Part shown: positions 10,558 to 22,600 of the stretch, one piece after another
Layout: each line of letters starts with the position of its first letter
Position numbering within the stretch: the stretch's first letter is position 1
Source of the DNA: Neonectria sp. B-13
Lineage: Eukaryota; Ascomycota; Sordariomycetes; Hypocreales; Nectriaceae
Assembly (NCBI GenBank): GCA_002682825.1
Contig: NOKP01000052.1
Coordinates: 128,991-192,990, forward strand
Direction: 5' to 3'
DNA length: 64,000 nucleotides
Program-made: the position numbers and the translations under genes
Notes under the pieces: model-generated
Told to the model about the DNA's origin: nothing
Databases searched by the model: none
What the model saw: only the letters and a program-made list of their open reading frames with translations

Positions 10558-11937
10558 GTTTGACGGGCGAGAAGCCCTGAGAATCCTCCCACGAGTAATG
10601 AAGAAACACGTAGAGCGTGTTGCTTTGATGCAAGGAAGCCTTACCTTTTAGGCGGGGAGTGGTTATTGAATCTTCTGCTGTATATATCACCTCGCATTTA
10701 AATAAAAAAAAGCGAAGCACCACCTTTTGGAACTGCCAACCTCTGGGATCCCCATTGCGTGACGTGAATGTTTTCTGAGTGCCGTGTCTGCATCTTATAT
10801 AAATCTTCAAACGTAGAGGCGAGCTGATCCAATAAGCAGTGTAATATGAACATCACGGCATGCCGTGCTGTTTCTCCCGCGATGTGAGGCGACAAGACGA
10901 CGGTGGGCGCCTGATTGTTGGAGAAGCGAAGACAGCCTCACACCAGCCTTGGCAACATCGCCAGGTCTTGTCAACCCTTCTCCTAGATATGGGCACATCC
11001 TCGGTGGTCCTGTCAAGATGAAACGGTGGATCAGTTGATTAAGTGGCGATTCCCTGCGTGTCTGACAGGCGATATCCATGCATGGAACCATGTCCGTTTG
11101 CATACTTAGGAGCTGTTTTATGTAGTTTGGAACAGAATAAACAGTTCCACCAATGGGATTAATAGTTAACATGCAGGTTTGATCCATATTTATTGTTATG
11201 GATGAACCAGACTCCTGGCTTAGCGAGTGTTGCTAGAAATGCCAGCATTAAGGACGCCCTCGAGGGCCGCTATTTTTTGTTCACAATGAAGCTAGCATGG
11301 AATTAATGTAGTATGATAAACGGAGCCACGCTGTAAGAATGCCATTTCGCAGAGGCCAACTTATGAGTCCTAACAACCACCTGAAGATGTTCAAGAGGAG
11401 AAACCTCAGGTTATATTTTGGAATGTCTGCTTAGATATTTGAGATAAGGTAGCATAGATGAAGTAGGATAGTTTAACTAATGAGGACTTCTAAAGGAATC
11501 AATATTAAAAGAAATATCTTTCATAATCTATAAATCTAGTGATGATATATACTAGTTATAATTCCCGTGCTAAGTTTATAATCAGTTTAGGGGTATATTT
11601 GACGAATCGCAGAGTAAGGACATAGTATAGATGACTCTTAAATGTTCAGGAATGTCTTCTAACCTGACCAGGGCAATGATCATGTGTGTTGTGCTCTTAC
11701 CCAGCCACATTTACACATCGCGATTGAGGTTCGCAACACGATTCAACTGGAAGACTAAACCCGGGGACCATAAAGTATGCTCCACATAGACTACGACGGC
11801 TGTACCTGCTTAGATATGCTGAATAAGCCTGCAATACATTGCTCCGAACGTAGCGATGCGCAGCTTCATCCATCTCTATGGCTATACAAAGAACGCTCGT
11901 ATTGCTCGTTTTATAGTCAGATTAGAAAACAAGACAA
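10558..11937. other. AT-rich intergenic region
   Basis: After the AA9 3' untranslated region no gene is seen. The stretch 11270-11660 is markedly AT-rich with many TA steps and may be a mutated repeat remnant; no terminal repeats or coding traces were found. Confidence 0.5.
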
Positions 11938-12137
11938 GGAAAAAAATTGTTTATCCTTATTCGGATTCAAGTGGTCACACTTATACAAGATCCTGGTCCA
12001 GTCCAGATCCTGGTCCGGTCCCGGTCCTGGTCGTCATCGTCATCGTCGGTCGGTAAGAGTGTCGTCGAGTATCGATTCGAACCCAAGTCTCCTCCTCTTG
12101 AGGGAACAGAGTGACCTGACCGCTGGACTACGGCGCT
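11938..12137 (-). repeat. tRNA-derived SINE-like relic with Pol III A and B boxes
   Basis: Read on the minus strand, TAGTCCAGCGG (12130-12120) is a perfect A-box match and GTTCGAATC (12082-12074) a perfect B-box match, with 37 bp between them. The A box is like that of fungal tRNA-Glu/Asp. The acceptor and T stems do not pair, so this is not a working tRNA. Downstream come simple GGACC-type repeats (about 12000-12050) and a run of seven T (about 11940-11946) that could end Pol III transcription. This order (tRNA-like head, unrelated body, T run) is that of a SINE or tRNA retropseudogene. Confidence 0.4.
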
Positions 12138-12383
12138 TCTCTGAACCCCATTGGAATAGGGACAGGATAAATTGTCTGATAAACCTAGCTTCAGCCTGAG
12201 CCGCAAGGGTTGCGAGCCGGAGGATAGGAAAGTCTATATCCAGAGGCTGGAGACTGACCCGAGCCGCCCTTGACTTAGGACTGCCACGAGACGCGGCCAG
12301 GTATGTCAAGCAACGTTTCCTCTCAAGTGTTGCGATCTATAGTCTCAACATCTCCACGTTTACTAGCTTGCACAACGTACAAC

Positions 12384-14861
12384 TTAATTTAGTACGGGGG
12401 AGCATCGGATATTATCAACAGACAAGAAGTTGTCTCCGCCTCCAGACCCAGTCCGAGGCTGGGGACTCGCGGCGTCGATCCAAATACGATCCCGTCCGTC
12501 AGGTGACGCCTTGGAATAGAAGCTGCCCTCCATCCACACGCCGACTTCCTGCGGCCCCACCGGGAAGCGGTTGCTCACTTGCTCGTTGTTGAAGTAGAAC
12601 CGGATATAGGGAACGTACGTGATGACGCCGATGTCCGTTTCGTAGTAGTTGCTGAAGTACCAGTTGTAGTCGCACGTGAACTTGACGCCGCCGCACGTCT
12701 GCATGTCTTGGAATACCTCCAGCAGGCGGTACCTGAACATATTGTTGGACATCAGCAGGAAGTCGGAGTTGTATCCTGGCGAAACGATGGACGCGCCGAC
12801 TTGGTCGTCGCCCGAGAGCTCCCACACGCTTTCTTCCGTTTCAAAGCCGCCGTTGAGGATCGGCATGCGACAGGTCACCGTGGTTTCAGCATAGTCCGTC
12901 ACCGTCTCCAACACTTGCTGCGTTGTCGTGATGGTGCTGGTCGAGCCGTCGTTGACGGTGAGGATGGTGTACTCGGTGTGCGTTGTGATGACGCCCACGG
13001 TGGATGTGGCCTCCACGGAGAAAGTCGTCGTCGCATCGGTGAAGATTGTCTTGGTAAAAATGTACTTCTGGACATCTGTGACAGCCACGGGAGTGGTGCG
13101 GGTCAGGATCCCATAGACTGTCTGATTTGCCGTGGGGCGATAGAACGATTGTGCGTTGACCGTGATATTCTGGGTGGAAGTGAAGTAAGAGGTCGACGTC
13201 CCCTCGACATTCTGCGTCCGGTCTGTCGCGGTATTTCTAGTCTGGACCGCGACGTAGTCGGAATTCCGAGTGACGTCCAGCTGGCCAAACACAGTGGAAA
13301 CACCGTGGACGGTCTCATGATCGGTGAAGGTGACTTCTGTCGTGGCCTCTCCGGCTTCCCCCGTTGAGACGTGAGTGACGGTGGTGTCCACGATGGGAAT
13401 GAACTGCACCGTCTGTGTGACATCCCGCGTGAGCGTGCTTCGAGCGAACGAGGTATCGTCATCGACGACGAGCGTTTCTGTGGAGGTGCCGAAGAGTGTG
13501 GTCGTGGCTGTGAATGGGAGAGTTAAGGTGACGGCACGCCTGTGGATCTTCTCCATCTGTGTGGCAGCTTCGACTGCTCGTTTGGATCGACGGCGCTTGG
13601 AAAGGCACGAGCAGGCGCTTTGGAAGTGATCCTCGCCAAACTCGCCAACCCAGGCGTCTTCGGGGCATTCCGTAGCTACCACCAGAGCCGTCAATGTCGT
13701 GGCGGGAGCGCGCTTGGCCTTGGGAAACTGGTTGATGGTTGTGGTGAAGACTGTAGTCGTCTCGGTGCTAACGGCAGTGGCTAGCTGATATCAGTGAGTT
13801 GGCCTTGGATTTTGGGATGCTGTGCTTACTGGTTTCTGTAGCCAAGTCATGAGTCGTGAGAGTAGACGACGTGATGAGCTCTGTCTGGGTGCTTGTTATA
13901 ACCGAGATGAACTTTGTAGCAATGGTCTGGTATGCCGTCTTGGTCGTCGTGGGAATGGCTAGGAGCTCGGTGGCGGTTGGTTCACTGATTGTTACGACCG
14001 TGCGGGCTGGAAACAATTCCTCCGTGGCGGTGTAATCCACGATGGTGTTTATAACAGCAGGATCTAGAGTGATGATTACTGTATGTGTCTTCTTATCGTA
14101 GACTGTCTCCCGTGGCAGATATCGCATAAGCACGCCAGTGACGACGGTGTGAACATTGGTTCCCGTAATACGAACGTCCACGCTCGTCGAGATGGCGTTG
14201 GGAAGCACATTGACAGCTGTGGCCGTGGCGGCGCGTTCAGTTTGGGTGTATTCGTAGAACGTCTCCGTCGTCGAGCCCACCGTGATGGTCCTTGTCGTTG
14301 TGGCTTTGGAATAGTCGACCTCAGTGGTGTCGATGGTGCGAAACGAGGTCGGGAGCGTTGTGGTAAAGGTGTCAACGATGCGAAGAAACGTCCTAGGGAT
14401 GAGGGTCGAGGTTTTGCTACCCGTGACGACTTCCGTGATTCCAACATCTGGACCGTACTCGGTGACGGTGGAGACAGCCTCGTACACGGTCTCGGTATCT
14501 TCGGGGGAATCTGCTGTGAGGGTTGGGGTCTTGTTATCCTGGGTTGTTTCGATGTCTTCGGGAGAGTTTCCTGTGAGGGTCGAGGCTTTGCTACCCTGGC
14601 CTGTTTCCGTGATGTCGACTTCTGGATCGTGCTCGGTGGTAGTAGGAGCAGCCTCATACAAGGTCTGGGTATCTTCGGGGAAGTTTCCTTCAAGGGCCGT
14701 TTCCGAATCATAACTAAACTTCACGCCGCTAGCGAGGAAGAGGACTTAGCAGTTACTAAAGTATGAACAAGATTGAGAACTCACATAGCACCAGGACCGA
14801 CTACAACGAGCTGGAAGCCTGGTGTGCAAACATCTTGGGGATGCCAACCGATCTGGGCCAT
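12384..14861 (-). CDS. Thr-rich repeat protein with C-terminal CBM-like module
   Basis: Three exons, 14785-14861, 13830-14728 and 12384-13780, with introns 14729-14784 (GTGAGT..GCTAG) and 13781-13829 (GTAAGC..GCTAG), give 790 residues. Most of the chain is Thr/Val-rich beta-type repeats (TVTE, TTxxT) with a short tandem duplication near the N-terminus (EDTQTLYEA and EDTETVYEA blocks). From about residue 625 a globular module begins at CRMPILNGGFETEE, contains CGGVKFTCDYNWYF and ends with NIRCSPVLN; it resembles the beta-sandwich modules of fungal surface proteins. Such architecture suggests a wall adhesin or a binding protein. However the predicted start (MAQIGWHPQDVCTPGF) has no signal peptide, so the 5' end may be incomplete; a GTAAGT donor near 14949 suggests an upstream exon or leader intron. 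The splice junctions of exons 2-3 are well supported by frame. Confidence 0.65.
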
Positions 14862-15363
14862 GGATCCAAGAAGACGGTCATTCTGCCACTTCTCCCGGGA
14901 GCCTTGGGTCCATTCAGCTGACATCAACACGAGCAACGGAGAAACTTACAGTAGCTGGGCGTCCTAGGGCGACATGGCGATGCGACACTCAGCGAACTCA
15001 GGCTATATGCCAAGAAAAACGAGAGGAACGGATGGCGAACCATCTTAACAGAGAGGGAGAGCTTCAAGACCGTATCCACAACGTATGATGCCAGTCGTCG
15101 ATCGCGGAGCCTCCTTTATGGACCAGAAGAGGGAGATGGCCGGGTTTAAGGCTAGGCGACGCCCCACGTACATGGTGATGGTAATGGCTTGAGGCTGCAA
15201 TGCTATGTAGTCTACGTGTTAGATTGTTGGTTTGGCGACTGTAAGACGCATCGCATCTGAGAGCCAGTGACTTGAGACAACGGGGATAGTGGTGGCGTTG
15301 GATCTAGATTGATCAACCAACTTGCCGGGAAAGCAGTAAACGTAGGCGGGCAATTCTAGAGCT

Positions 15364-15403
<40 letters not shown>

Positions 15404-15821
15404 AGGGATGTAAACAGAAGCATGGGTGAGATACTCCAGTACGAATACAGGGCTTGTGCTGATGCAAGGACGAATTATCAGCTGTCCATTGTCTGTTTGG
15501 CCGTGGCATTCGTTGTCTCAATTCAGCCTCGATGGGGAATGCAGGAGTCTGAAACATCGACACTCTATCCGTACTCGCATCGGTAATAATTGCTCTTCGC
15601 AACATAGCAAGCTCTTGGTTTATTCCTGAGAAAGAAACTTCAATTATCCCATCGCTCTTAGTACATTGACTCGGACATTGTGTACATCTGAGACTTGTCT
15701 GTCAGTCCAGCTCCAAAATTGAACGCCACGTACCCTCCGTTGTAGGCATATCCTCAAACGCCTCTCTTCCATACAGCAGGCAAAAGCAACCAACCACCCA
15801 AATTAGCCTTGTGATCTTCGC
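14862..15821. other. Intergenic region with long C homopolymer
   Basis: No gene is seen between the Thr-rich protein and the ankyrin protein (both minus strand). The region contains a 39-bp C run, listed separately, and a possible leader intron donor (minus strand, near 14949). Confidence 0.5.
15365..15403 (+). repeat. Poly(C) tract, 39 bp
   Basis: An uninterrupted run of 39 C on the + strand (G on the minus strand). Such runs are rare in fungal genomes, can form i-motif or G-quadruplex structures and are unstable in replication and sequencing, so the exact length is uncertain. Confidence 0.9.
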
Positions 15822-17294
15822 TTACATCCGCTTGGGATCCAGATATGCCATCACTTCCTGATACGCGCGCCGGACCGACCGTCCGATGGCCGCGAAGCAA
15901 GCCCACACCATCTGCGGAACGTAGGTGATGACGTCCAGGATCCCGGCGCCAATATGCCACAATATCCACCCCAGACCCCCGAGCAAGTCTTTCATCACCT
16001 TGTACGTCATCTTGCCGAACGACACGAAGACGTCGAAAATTGCCTTGGGCATGTCGACGAAGATGGCCCGAAGCACGTTGCAGAAGCCGTCCCAGACATC
16101 CTTGAGGGTGATGCTGCGGAAGAACGACAGTACAGCGGAGATGGCCGTGTGCAGCAGCGAAACCACCCGGGCCAGCACGTTGAAGATCGCCTCGCCCACG
16201 CTCTTGACTCCTCGGCCCACCCATAGGAGAAAGGTCTTGATGGCACCGGGGATGGCCTTGATGAATGCCCAAAGTTCTCGAGCTACCTCCTTCAAGAAGC
16301 TAGGGATTTTCTTGGCGCCCTTCCAGACATTCTGAGCGCCGTGCTTCAGACGGGTGGGCAGCTCGATGGCGAACCGCTTGACCCGCGAAGGCAGCTTCTT
16401 ACACCACGCGGCAGCTCGGTGACGACGCCGCCACACCCCTTTAACGATATATGTGGGAAAGTCGTAGAACAAGCACTTGGGAACTTCCCAGACCAGTACC
16501 CGTATGAAGTGAAGGATGCTACTCAATGCTCGGCGCACGCGCTTCATCTCTGCTGCGTGCGCCGTCTTCCACCGCAGCCATGAGCCGCCTCGCCGGGCGG
16601 GCAGGTACTCGACGATCTCGCGATGGCCATTCATGGCGGCCAGTCGAAGCGCCATGGCTCCGTCGGGGGCAATCAGACTGTCGTCGGCGCCGTAGTCCTC
16701 CATCAGAACCCTGACGATGGCGAGGTGGCCTTGCTCGGCGGCCAGCTGCAACGGCGTGCGGTCAGGAGCCTCGTCGCCTTTCTTGGTAGAAAATGGCGAG
16801 CTACCGAAGGCATTCACGATGGCACCGAGCGCGACGAGCGTGCTGATCATGGGCGTCCTCCCAGCGCGCACTGCAGCGAGAAGCGGCGGCTCCCCGCGCT
16901 GGCTGGTCGTGTCCGGCGACACGAGGCCGCGCGAGACAAAGTTGCGGACGACATCATCGTGGCCGGCGGCTATGGCGTTGAAGAAGGCGTTGACAATGTC
17001 AAATGCGACGCGGGATGCTTCGTCTTCGGCCGAGAGCGTACGGGGGTTCCATGACTGGTGGTGCTCGGGACTGTGTAGGATCGGAAGCGTCAGGGCCGTG
17101 GCCTGCTCGATTCGTACGAAGAGCGAGTCATCGTCGAATTCCGTGTACCTGGGGACAGAGTGCGACGAGGAATCCAGTGGGTAAGGAGCTTGGGGAGGAG
17201 GAGGAGCTTTGGGAGGAGGAGAAGCTTTGGGAGGAGGAGGAGAAGGAGGAGGAGGAGGAGTTGTCGACGGACTTGGGATGGTTTCAGCGCCCAT
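15822..17294 (-). CDS. Ankyrin-repeat protein with Pro-rich N-terminus and helical C-terminal array
   Basis: Single-exon 490-residue protein. Residues 5-40 are a poly-Pro/Lys/Ala stretch. Residues about 95-235 contain ankyrin-type helices: FNAIAAGHDDVVRNFVSRG, PPLLAAVRAGRTPMISTLVALG, TPLQLAAEQGHLAIVRVLMED and MALRLAAMNGHREIVEYL. The last ~250 residues lack ankyrin repeats and form a series of amphipathic or hydrophobic helices rich in Trp, Phe, Ile and Lys/Arg, often separated by a Pro (VPKCLFYDFPTYIVKG, IPSFLKEVARELWAFIKAIP, VDMPKAIFDVFVSFG, ILDVITYVPQMVWA). This part could associate with membranes or form a helical bundle. No catalytic motif is visible. Ankyrin proteins of this type occur in many copies in filamentous fungi; the partner is unknown. 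A TATATA element lies on the minus strand near 17412-17418. Confidence 0.75.
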   Translation of the reverse strand: MGAETIPSPSTTPPPPPSPPPPKASPPPKAPPPPQAPYPLDSSSHSVPRYTEFDDDSLFVRIEQATALTLPILHSPEHHQSWNPRTLSAEDEASRVAFDIVNAFFNAIAAGHDDVVRNFVSRGLVSPDTTSQRGEPPLLAAVRAGRTPMISTLVALGAIVNAFGSSPFSTKKGDEAPDRTPLQLAAEQGHLAIVRVLMEDYGADDSLIAPDGAMALRLAAMNGHREIVEYLPARRGGSWLRWKTAHAAEMKRVRRALSSILHFIRVLVWEVPKCLFYDFPTYIVKGVWRRRHRAAAWCKKLPSRVKRFAIELPTRLKHGAQNVWKGAKKIPSFLKEVARELWAFIKAIPGAIKTFLLWVGRGVKSVGEAIFNVLARVVSLLHTAISAVLSFFRSITLKDVWDGFCNVLRAIFVDMPKAIFDVFVSFGKMTYKVMKDLLGGLGWILWHIGAGILDVITYVPQMVWACFAAIGRSVRRAYQEVMAYLDPKRM

Positions 17295-18258
17295 GAGCGA
17301 TGACGTCAGGGTGGTTTGGTGATGGTGGTTTGGCGATGGATAAGGTGATAAAGCAATGATGACAATGATCAGTGAGGAGCAGCTTCTGGTGCTGTCAATC
17401 GAAGCGAGGCGGGAGCCATATATGAAGCTCGCGCACGACTGAAGTTGCCTCTCGTTGTCGTTGTCACTGCCATGTTACCTCTTTGTTGGGAAAGGTTGAA
17501 CTTGTAGAAGCCTTGTCTGTGGGCTGACTCCAGGCTGCAGCGTCCATGGCTCGTTCAGTGGTGTCGCGTGGAAGACAAGCCTACGCCACGCTGAGGTTTT
17601 GGCGGTGGCTGAGCCAAAGGCCATTGGATCCCAACAGCTCTATTGAAGTGCCTCGGTAGTTGCACGTAGTACTTCTATTCGGTGAGTCTTTTCACATGTG
17701 ATTTAACTGCTAACCCCCTCTCTAATTTAGGCAAGAATTGGCAAAGCTGTCCAGGTATCGTCGGTATCCCCTTTAACATGAACGGTTAGGAATTCCATAG
17801 CGATGACCTCAAATAGAAATGAAGCCTGTGCCCATGCAAAGCGCAACTGATTGACGCTAATTGCAATTGTAGCCAAGCTAAGTCACCCTATTACCCAATT
17901 ACCCAATGATTAGTCGGGTAAATTTATGCGTTCAATTTGTCCTGTCTTCGTAGTCGATGGAAACAGCTCAAAGTCGATAATTTATCCCACATCCCACTTC
18001 CCCAATGACAACATTCGCACCAATTTGAGAGAAACCGCCCCAACTCTGCTACATCCATCCACTGGCGATGCGACATTCCCCAAGGCGTCACTTTGCCCCA
18101 CATTCGCGCCAAACCCTGGCGCGGCCATGGTCCCGATTTGTCATCTTGATAAGGCCTCCTCATTCTCCGAGTTACAGCTATCACAGTCTTTAAACCCCAA
18201 TCATTTCAGCGTCATCCGTCAGACATTTAATTGAGTAAAGGAAAAACACGACTCAATC
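17295..18258. other. Divergent promoter region of the ankyrin and dehydrogenase genes
   Basis: No gene is seen. A short direct repeat of TTACCCAA occurs near 17889-17906. Confidence 0.5.
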
Positions 18259-19520
18259 ATGACGTTGGTCAGGATAAACAGCAACAAGACCCTGAAGGGG
18301 CACAAGGCCATCATCATCACCACCCACGCTGCGCCGGCCGCTTCAATTGAGGCCATTCGCAACCAGTTCCCCGACCTCAAGATCAAACTCTACGAGGTTC
18401 CGTGGGGCAGAGAGAAGATTGGAGGAGACTTTGATGAAGAGGAGTGGAAGGACACGACCTTGTTCCTCACATCCACTGTGCTCCCAACCGTTGAACAGGC
18501 TCCTCACATCAAATACGTCCAGCTCACCAGTGCTGGCGCCAACCACATCATCCCCAAGCCTTTTTTCTCGGAGACAAAGATTCCGTTCTGCACGGCGAAC
18601 GGTGTTCACGGGTAAGACGCTCTTTGACCGTGGCATTCGATGATTTCAACATGCTGATACCGTTGTGTAGGCCACAGATTTCTGAATGGATCATTACCAC
18701 TTTCCTCTCATTCCAACACCATTGTAAGTTTATAATACTACCTCCAAGGGCTCGTTAGAAATTACTAAACCTCAAAGTGCCGACATACTACGAGTTCCAG
18801 AAAGAAGGAAAATGGAAGCGCATCGCAGACAACCCTGAAAACTCAGAGGACGCAGTTGGGAAACGAGTGTAAGTCAAGCCACAGAACTCGAACATAGACC
18901 CATCTAACGCTTTTCAAAGCGGCATTCTTGGATACGGCAGCATCGGCCGCCAGACCGCCCGCGTAGCCAAGGCCATGGGCATGGACGTCCACGCCTATAC
19001 CCTGAACCCCCGTTCGACGCCTGAATCCCGGAAGGACCATTCGTACTCACCCGCCGGCCTCGGAGACCCCGAGGGCGTCCTCCCGAGCAAGTGGTTCTCG
19101 GGCGGCTCCACGGCCGAAATCCACGAGTTCCTCGGATCGGGCCTGGACCTGCTCGTCATCGCCGTGCCGCTCACCGACAAGACGCGCCACTTGATTTCCA
19201 AGCCCGAGTTCGAAGTCCTGTCCAAGAAGCGCACCTACGTGTCCAACATTGCGCGCGGCCCCATCGTCAACACAGACGACATCATCGAGGCTCTCGATAC
19301 CGGACTTATTCGCGGTGCGGCCCTCGACGTAACGGACCCCGAGCCGCTGCCCGACGGTCACCCGCTGTTCAAGGCGAAGAATGTCACCATCACGCCTCAT
19401 GTCAGTGGCGCGTCGAATGCGTATTACCAGCGCGTGTTGGATATTTTCAGGCTGAACCTTGAGAGGCTGAGTGAGGGACGGGACCTCATTAACAAAGTGA
19501 ATCGCAAGACAGGGTATTGA
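18259..19520 (+). CDS. D-isomer-specific 2-hydroxyacid dehydrogenase, NAD(P)-binding
   Basis: Four exons, 18259-18611, 18671-18723, 18778-18868 and 18920-19520, with introns of 59, 54 and 51 bp (GTAAGA..GTGTAG, GTAAGT..CAAAG, GTAAGT..CAAAG). They encode 365 residues. The junctions rebuild GVHG-PQISEW, FQHH-LPTYYEF and GKR-V-GILGYGSIG. The nucleotide-binding loop GYGSIG is at residues 170-175. The catalytic set is visible as Arg in NIARGPIVN, Glu in DPEPLPDGHPL and His in ITPHVSGAS. The family reduces 2-keto acids such as glyoxylate, hydroxypyruvate or pyruvate to D-hydroxy acids; the substrate here cannot be told. It has no signal peptide and is likely cytosolic. Its stop is 100 bp from the convergent stop of the STAND gene. 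Confidence 0.92.
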
Positions 19521-19620
19521 AAAAAGCAGTTAATTGTTCAGTAATGACTGGAGTTCCTTGAAGGCTGTGGCTAGCCTATACGACTGATTGAAGCCGTCAG
19601 TGAATCATGTATCCAAAGGA

Positions 19621-22600
19621 TCAACTGGGAATCCCCTCGGCAATCTGTTGCTTTTCCTTCAAGAGAGACTTGATTTCCTGCACTTCCACCGCTCCATAAG
19701 ACTCATCCAGCAACTCAAAAACTCCCGCCGCCGTGATCTCTGGGTCCCAAGCATCCTTCAGTATGACGGCGTCTACATCCGTACCGCCTATTTCGATAAA
19801 AAGGCGCACAATCCGAGCCCATCGCTCCGTACCCTGCGGGTCAATGTCATAATGCTCGATCCATCCTCTTCGATGGGCACTGCGTAGATGGCAGAGTAAC
19901 GCGAGCCAAGGGGTCGTTGATGTTCCTGTGTTGAAGTCCGTGTATTGGTGGTTAGGCCCGGGGTTAGCCTTTGAAGGATGTGCGAGGAGATACTCCACGA
20001 GACGAGGGTCTGAAAGGGGGAATATGGTCTTGTTTCGGGAGCATAGGAACTCCGTCGCGTAAGACAACAGCGGTGTCGGGCGGCGATCATCGTCAGCCTC
20101 ATCATCCAAGCCATTATCCTCCGACTAAACTTAGTGTTAGTAGGTTATGGTAGTTAGGAATAGTTAAGGTAGTTAGTGCTTGGCTTACCTTGGATAAATG
20201 TTCATGGCCATACTCCCCACAAACATACTCAGTCAAGCCAAACTTGGCAGCTAGGAAAAGAAACGGGCGGCGGATAGGGGGAGCCTTCATGCGCACTTCA
20301 TAGGAGCCGAACGAGTTTCTCGCCCAGTGGTCAAAGGGGTCCGAGGGCTTCGTCGACCAGTACCACGATAGTGTATTGTTCATGGCCTCTAGTAACGAAC
20401 ACTGGAGAAGCTTCGGGTCATTGGCGATGTATCTCGCGTGGGACATGGCGAGCGCAATGTCTGGATACCACTCATCCAGCCGTCGGTGATGCTCAATCTC
20501 CTCCAGCGGGTATTTGAGCCGCAGCACGTAGGATCTCAGCAGGCGAAGATGCGGATCAAATGAGGGCTTGCTCATGATTTGAAGCCGGTCATATGCTCCG
20601 GTGGGATCCATAAGCCAGTCTCGCACAGTGCGGTGGATGTACTTGACTTTGTGATCCGCGAGGCTTCGTGCATCGTCAACTCGACCATCTCCGCCGACAA
20701 ATCTCGTCTGAAGATTTCCGAGCCTGCGTCTTCGATGAAGGTTCAGAAGCCCAGAGAAGCGTGTTCTCACATGGATCGCTGTTTTCTCGCACCGAGATAC
20801 GATCTCCTCATCTGTGGCTTCTTCGACACTGCGCTCGAGTGCTGGTACATCATCGTTCTCATTGAGAGAGAACGCAAGCTCCCATACCGTCAAAGAAGCT
20901 GACGACTCGTCTTTGATGAAGTCCGTGACAAGTTCTCGCGCGCACATAAGCCGGAAGATAGCTGCAGCGTCCAAAATTTGATCCTCGTTCTGGTCTTCGA
21001 AGACCAGTTTGTTGAAGAACCCGTCAAGTTCTCTCGGAAAGCTTTCCAGCAATGCCTGCATGTCGTTCATGTCATCGCCTTTCTGGAAGCGACTCAACAT
21101 CCTCTCGACCGCAAGCCTCACCCAAAGAAAGACCCCATCCGCTCGTTGCACTATGCCCTCAACCAAGCCGAGCCCTAAGTCTGAGCTGTTCTTGAACAGT
21201 TTTCGAACGGATCCGTTCCGTCTCAGCTGATCTTTTGCATATCGGTGCATGTCCTCATGCGTGAGATCCTGCAGACGTGCACTCGGGACGCTGGTTTGAA
21301 AAGCACCTTCAAAGACAGCCCACGGCCGTGAGGAGAGACACATCTTGATAGCTCGGCCGTTTTCTCCGGCGGAAATGGCCTTGAAGAAATCGACTATGCT
21401 GTCGTGATCGCCGTCAAACTCGTCAAGCCCATCGATGAACAAACATATGTTCATATGTGGCAGCGCCGCGTCTAAGAGTGCATGGAACGCAGCCATCAAG
21501 TCCGGCACAGTCCATTCCAGAGAAAGGTTGATTCTCTCCTTGGTAGTCATGTGCCGCAACTTTTGCCACAACACTGGAAATGTAGAAGGCATCAGTTCTG
21601 GGTTGGCAGACAGTAGTTGATGAAGAAGATAGCGCAACAACCCCGTTTGCGACCTTTGTTCTTGAGAGCCACTGGTCCAAAAGAAGAAACCAGCTGTACA
21701 GACAGGACGATCTCCTGCCCAGTGCTGTAAGTGGCCCATGGAAAAAGGATGCTGAGAGAGGAACCTCATTAATGTCGATTTGCCCGAACCTGGTTTGCCG
21801 GTGATCCAGTAGATCGAGCCGAGGCTTGGCGTTCTCAGCCATGACGTGAACTGGTTGCTGAAATCATTCTGATGCGTGTTGCTCAGCACCGTTTTGTCAA
21901 AGATCCACTCCAAAGTCTGGCCGTGCGCTTCTGTGACTTCTTCTTCACGATCGAGCATGCTCTTGTAAGCGAGACTTTCGAGAAGGAAGTCATTGACAAC
22001 TCCGGCGGGAGCTAGCCTTGATCTGCCACCTTGGATAGTGTTGGGGACACTGGTTTTGAACATCATATCCTTCGGACTATCCTTCAGAAGAGGTTTCGAA
22101 CTTTCCACGCTCATCAAACCATCTGCAATCGCCTCAGAAGACTCGACGTCTCTGGGAGTTTCATCGCGAAGAGACAGCAAAGACATAGGTAGAGCTTGCG
22201 CGAGGCTAAAGTCATCGCTCCTGATGGCACTGGATGTCAGCCACAATTAGTGTTAATAAAGAAACAATGGCGATGATACATACCCGTAGCATGACTGCAA
22301 TTCTTTCCATCGTTGAGTGAGCTCAGACAGGCGTGAACCAAGAGCAACCACATTGTCACGAGGCCAAAGGACACAAAATGTGGCGGCATCGAGTTGGGTG
22401 GCACTAGGCTCTGACAATGATGGCTGCACACGCTCTAGATGCACCGAGAGATCTTGTCCAATCTTGAGACAAGGGCGCACTAGGCGCAAGGAATTGTCTG
22501 TGGAGTTTGCATCTGTTTGTACAAGCTTTGCTATCTGCTGGATGGAAGACAACAAAGCATCGGTACAGCTTGCCAGGTCACGGCTCGAAGCTATCGACTC

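Noticed and set aside
12040..12140. Functional tRNA gene at the A/B-box site
   Set aside because: Acceptor, anticodon and T stems do not pair, so it is listed as a SINE-like relic instead.
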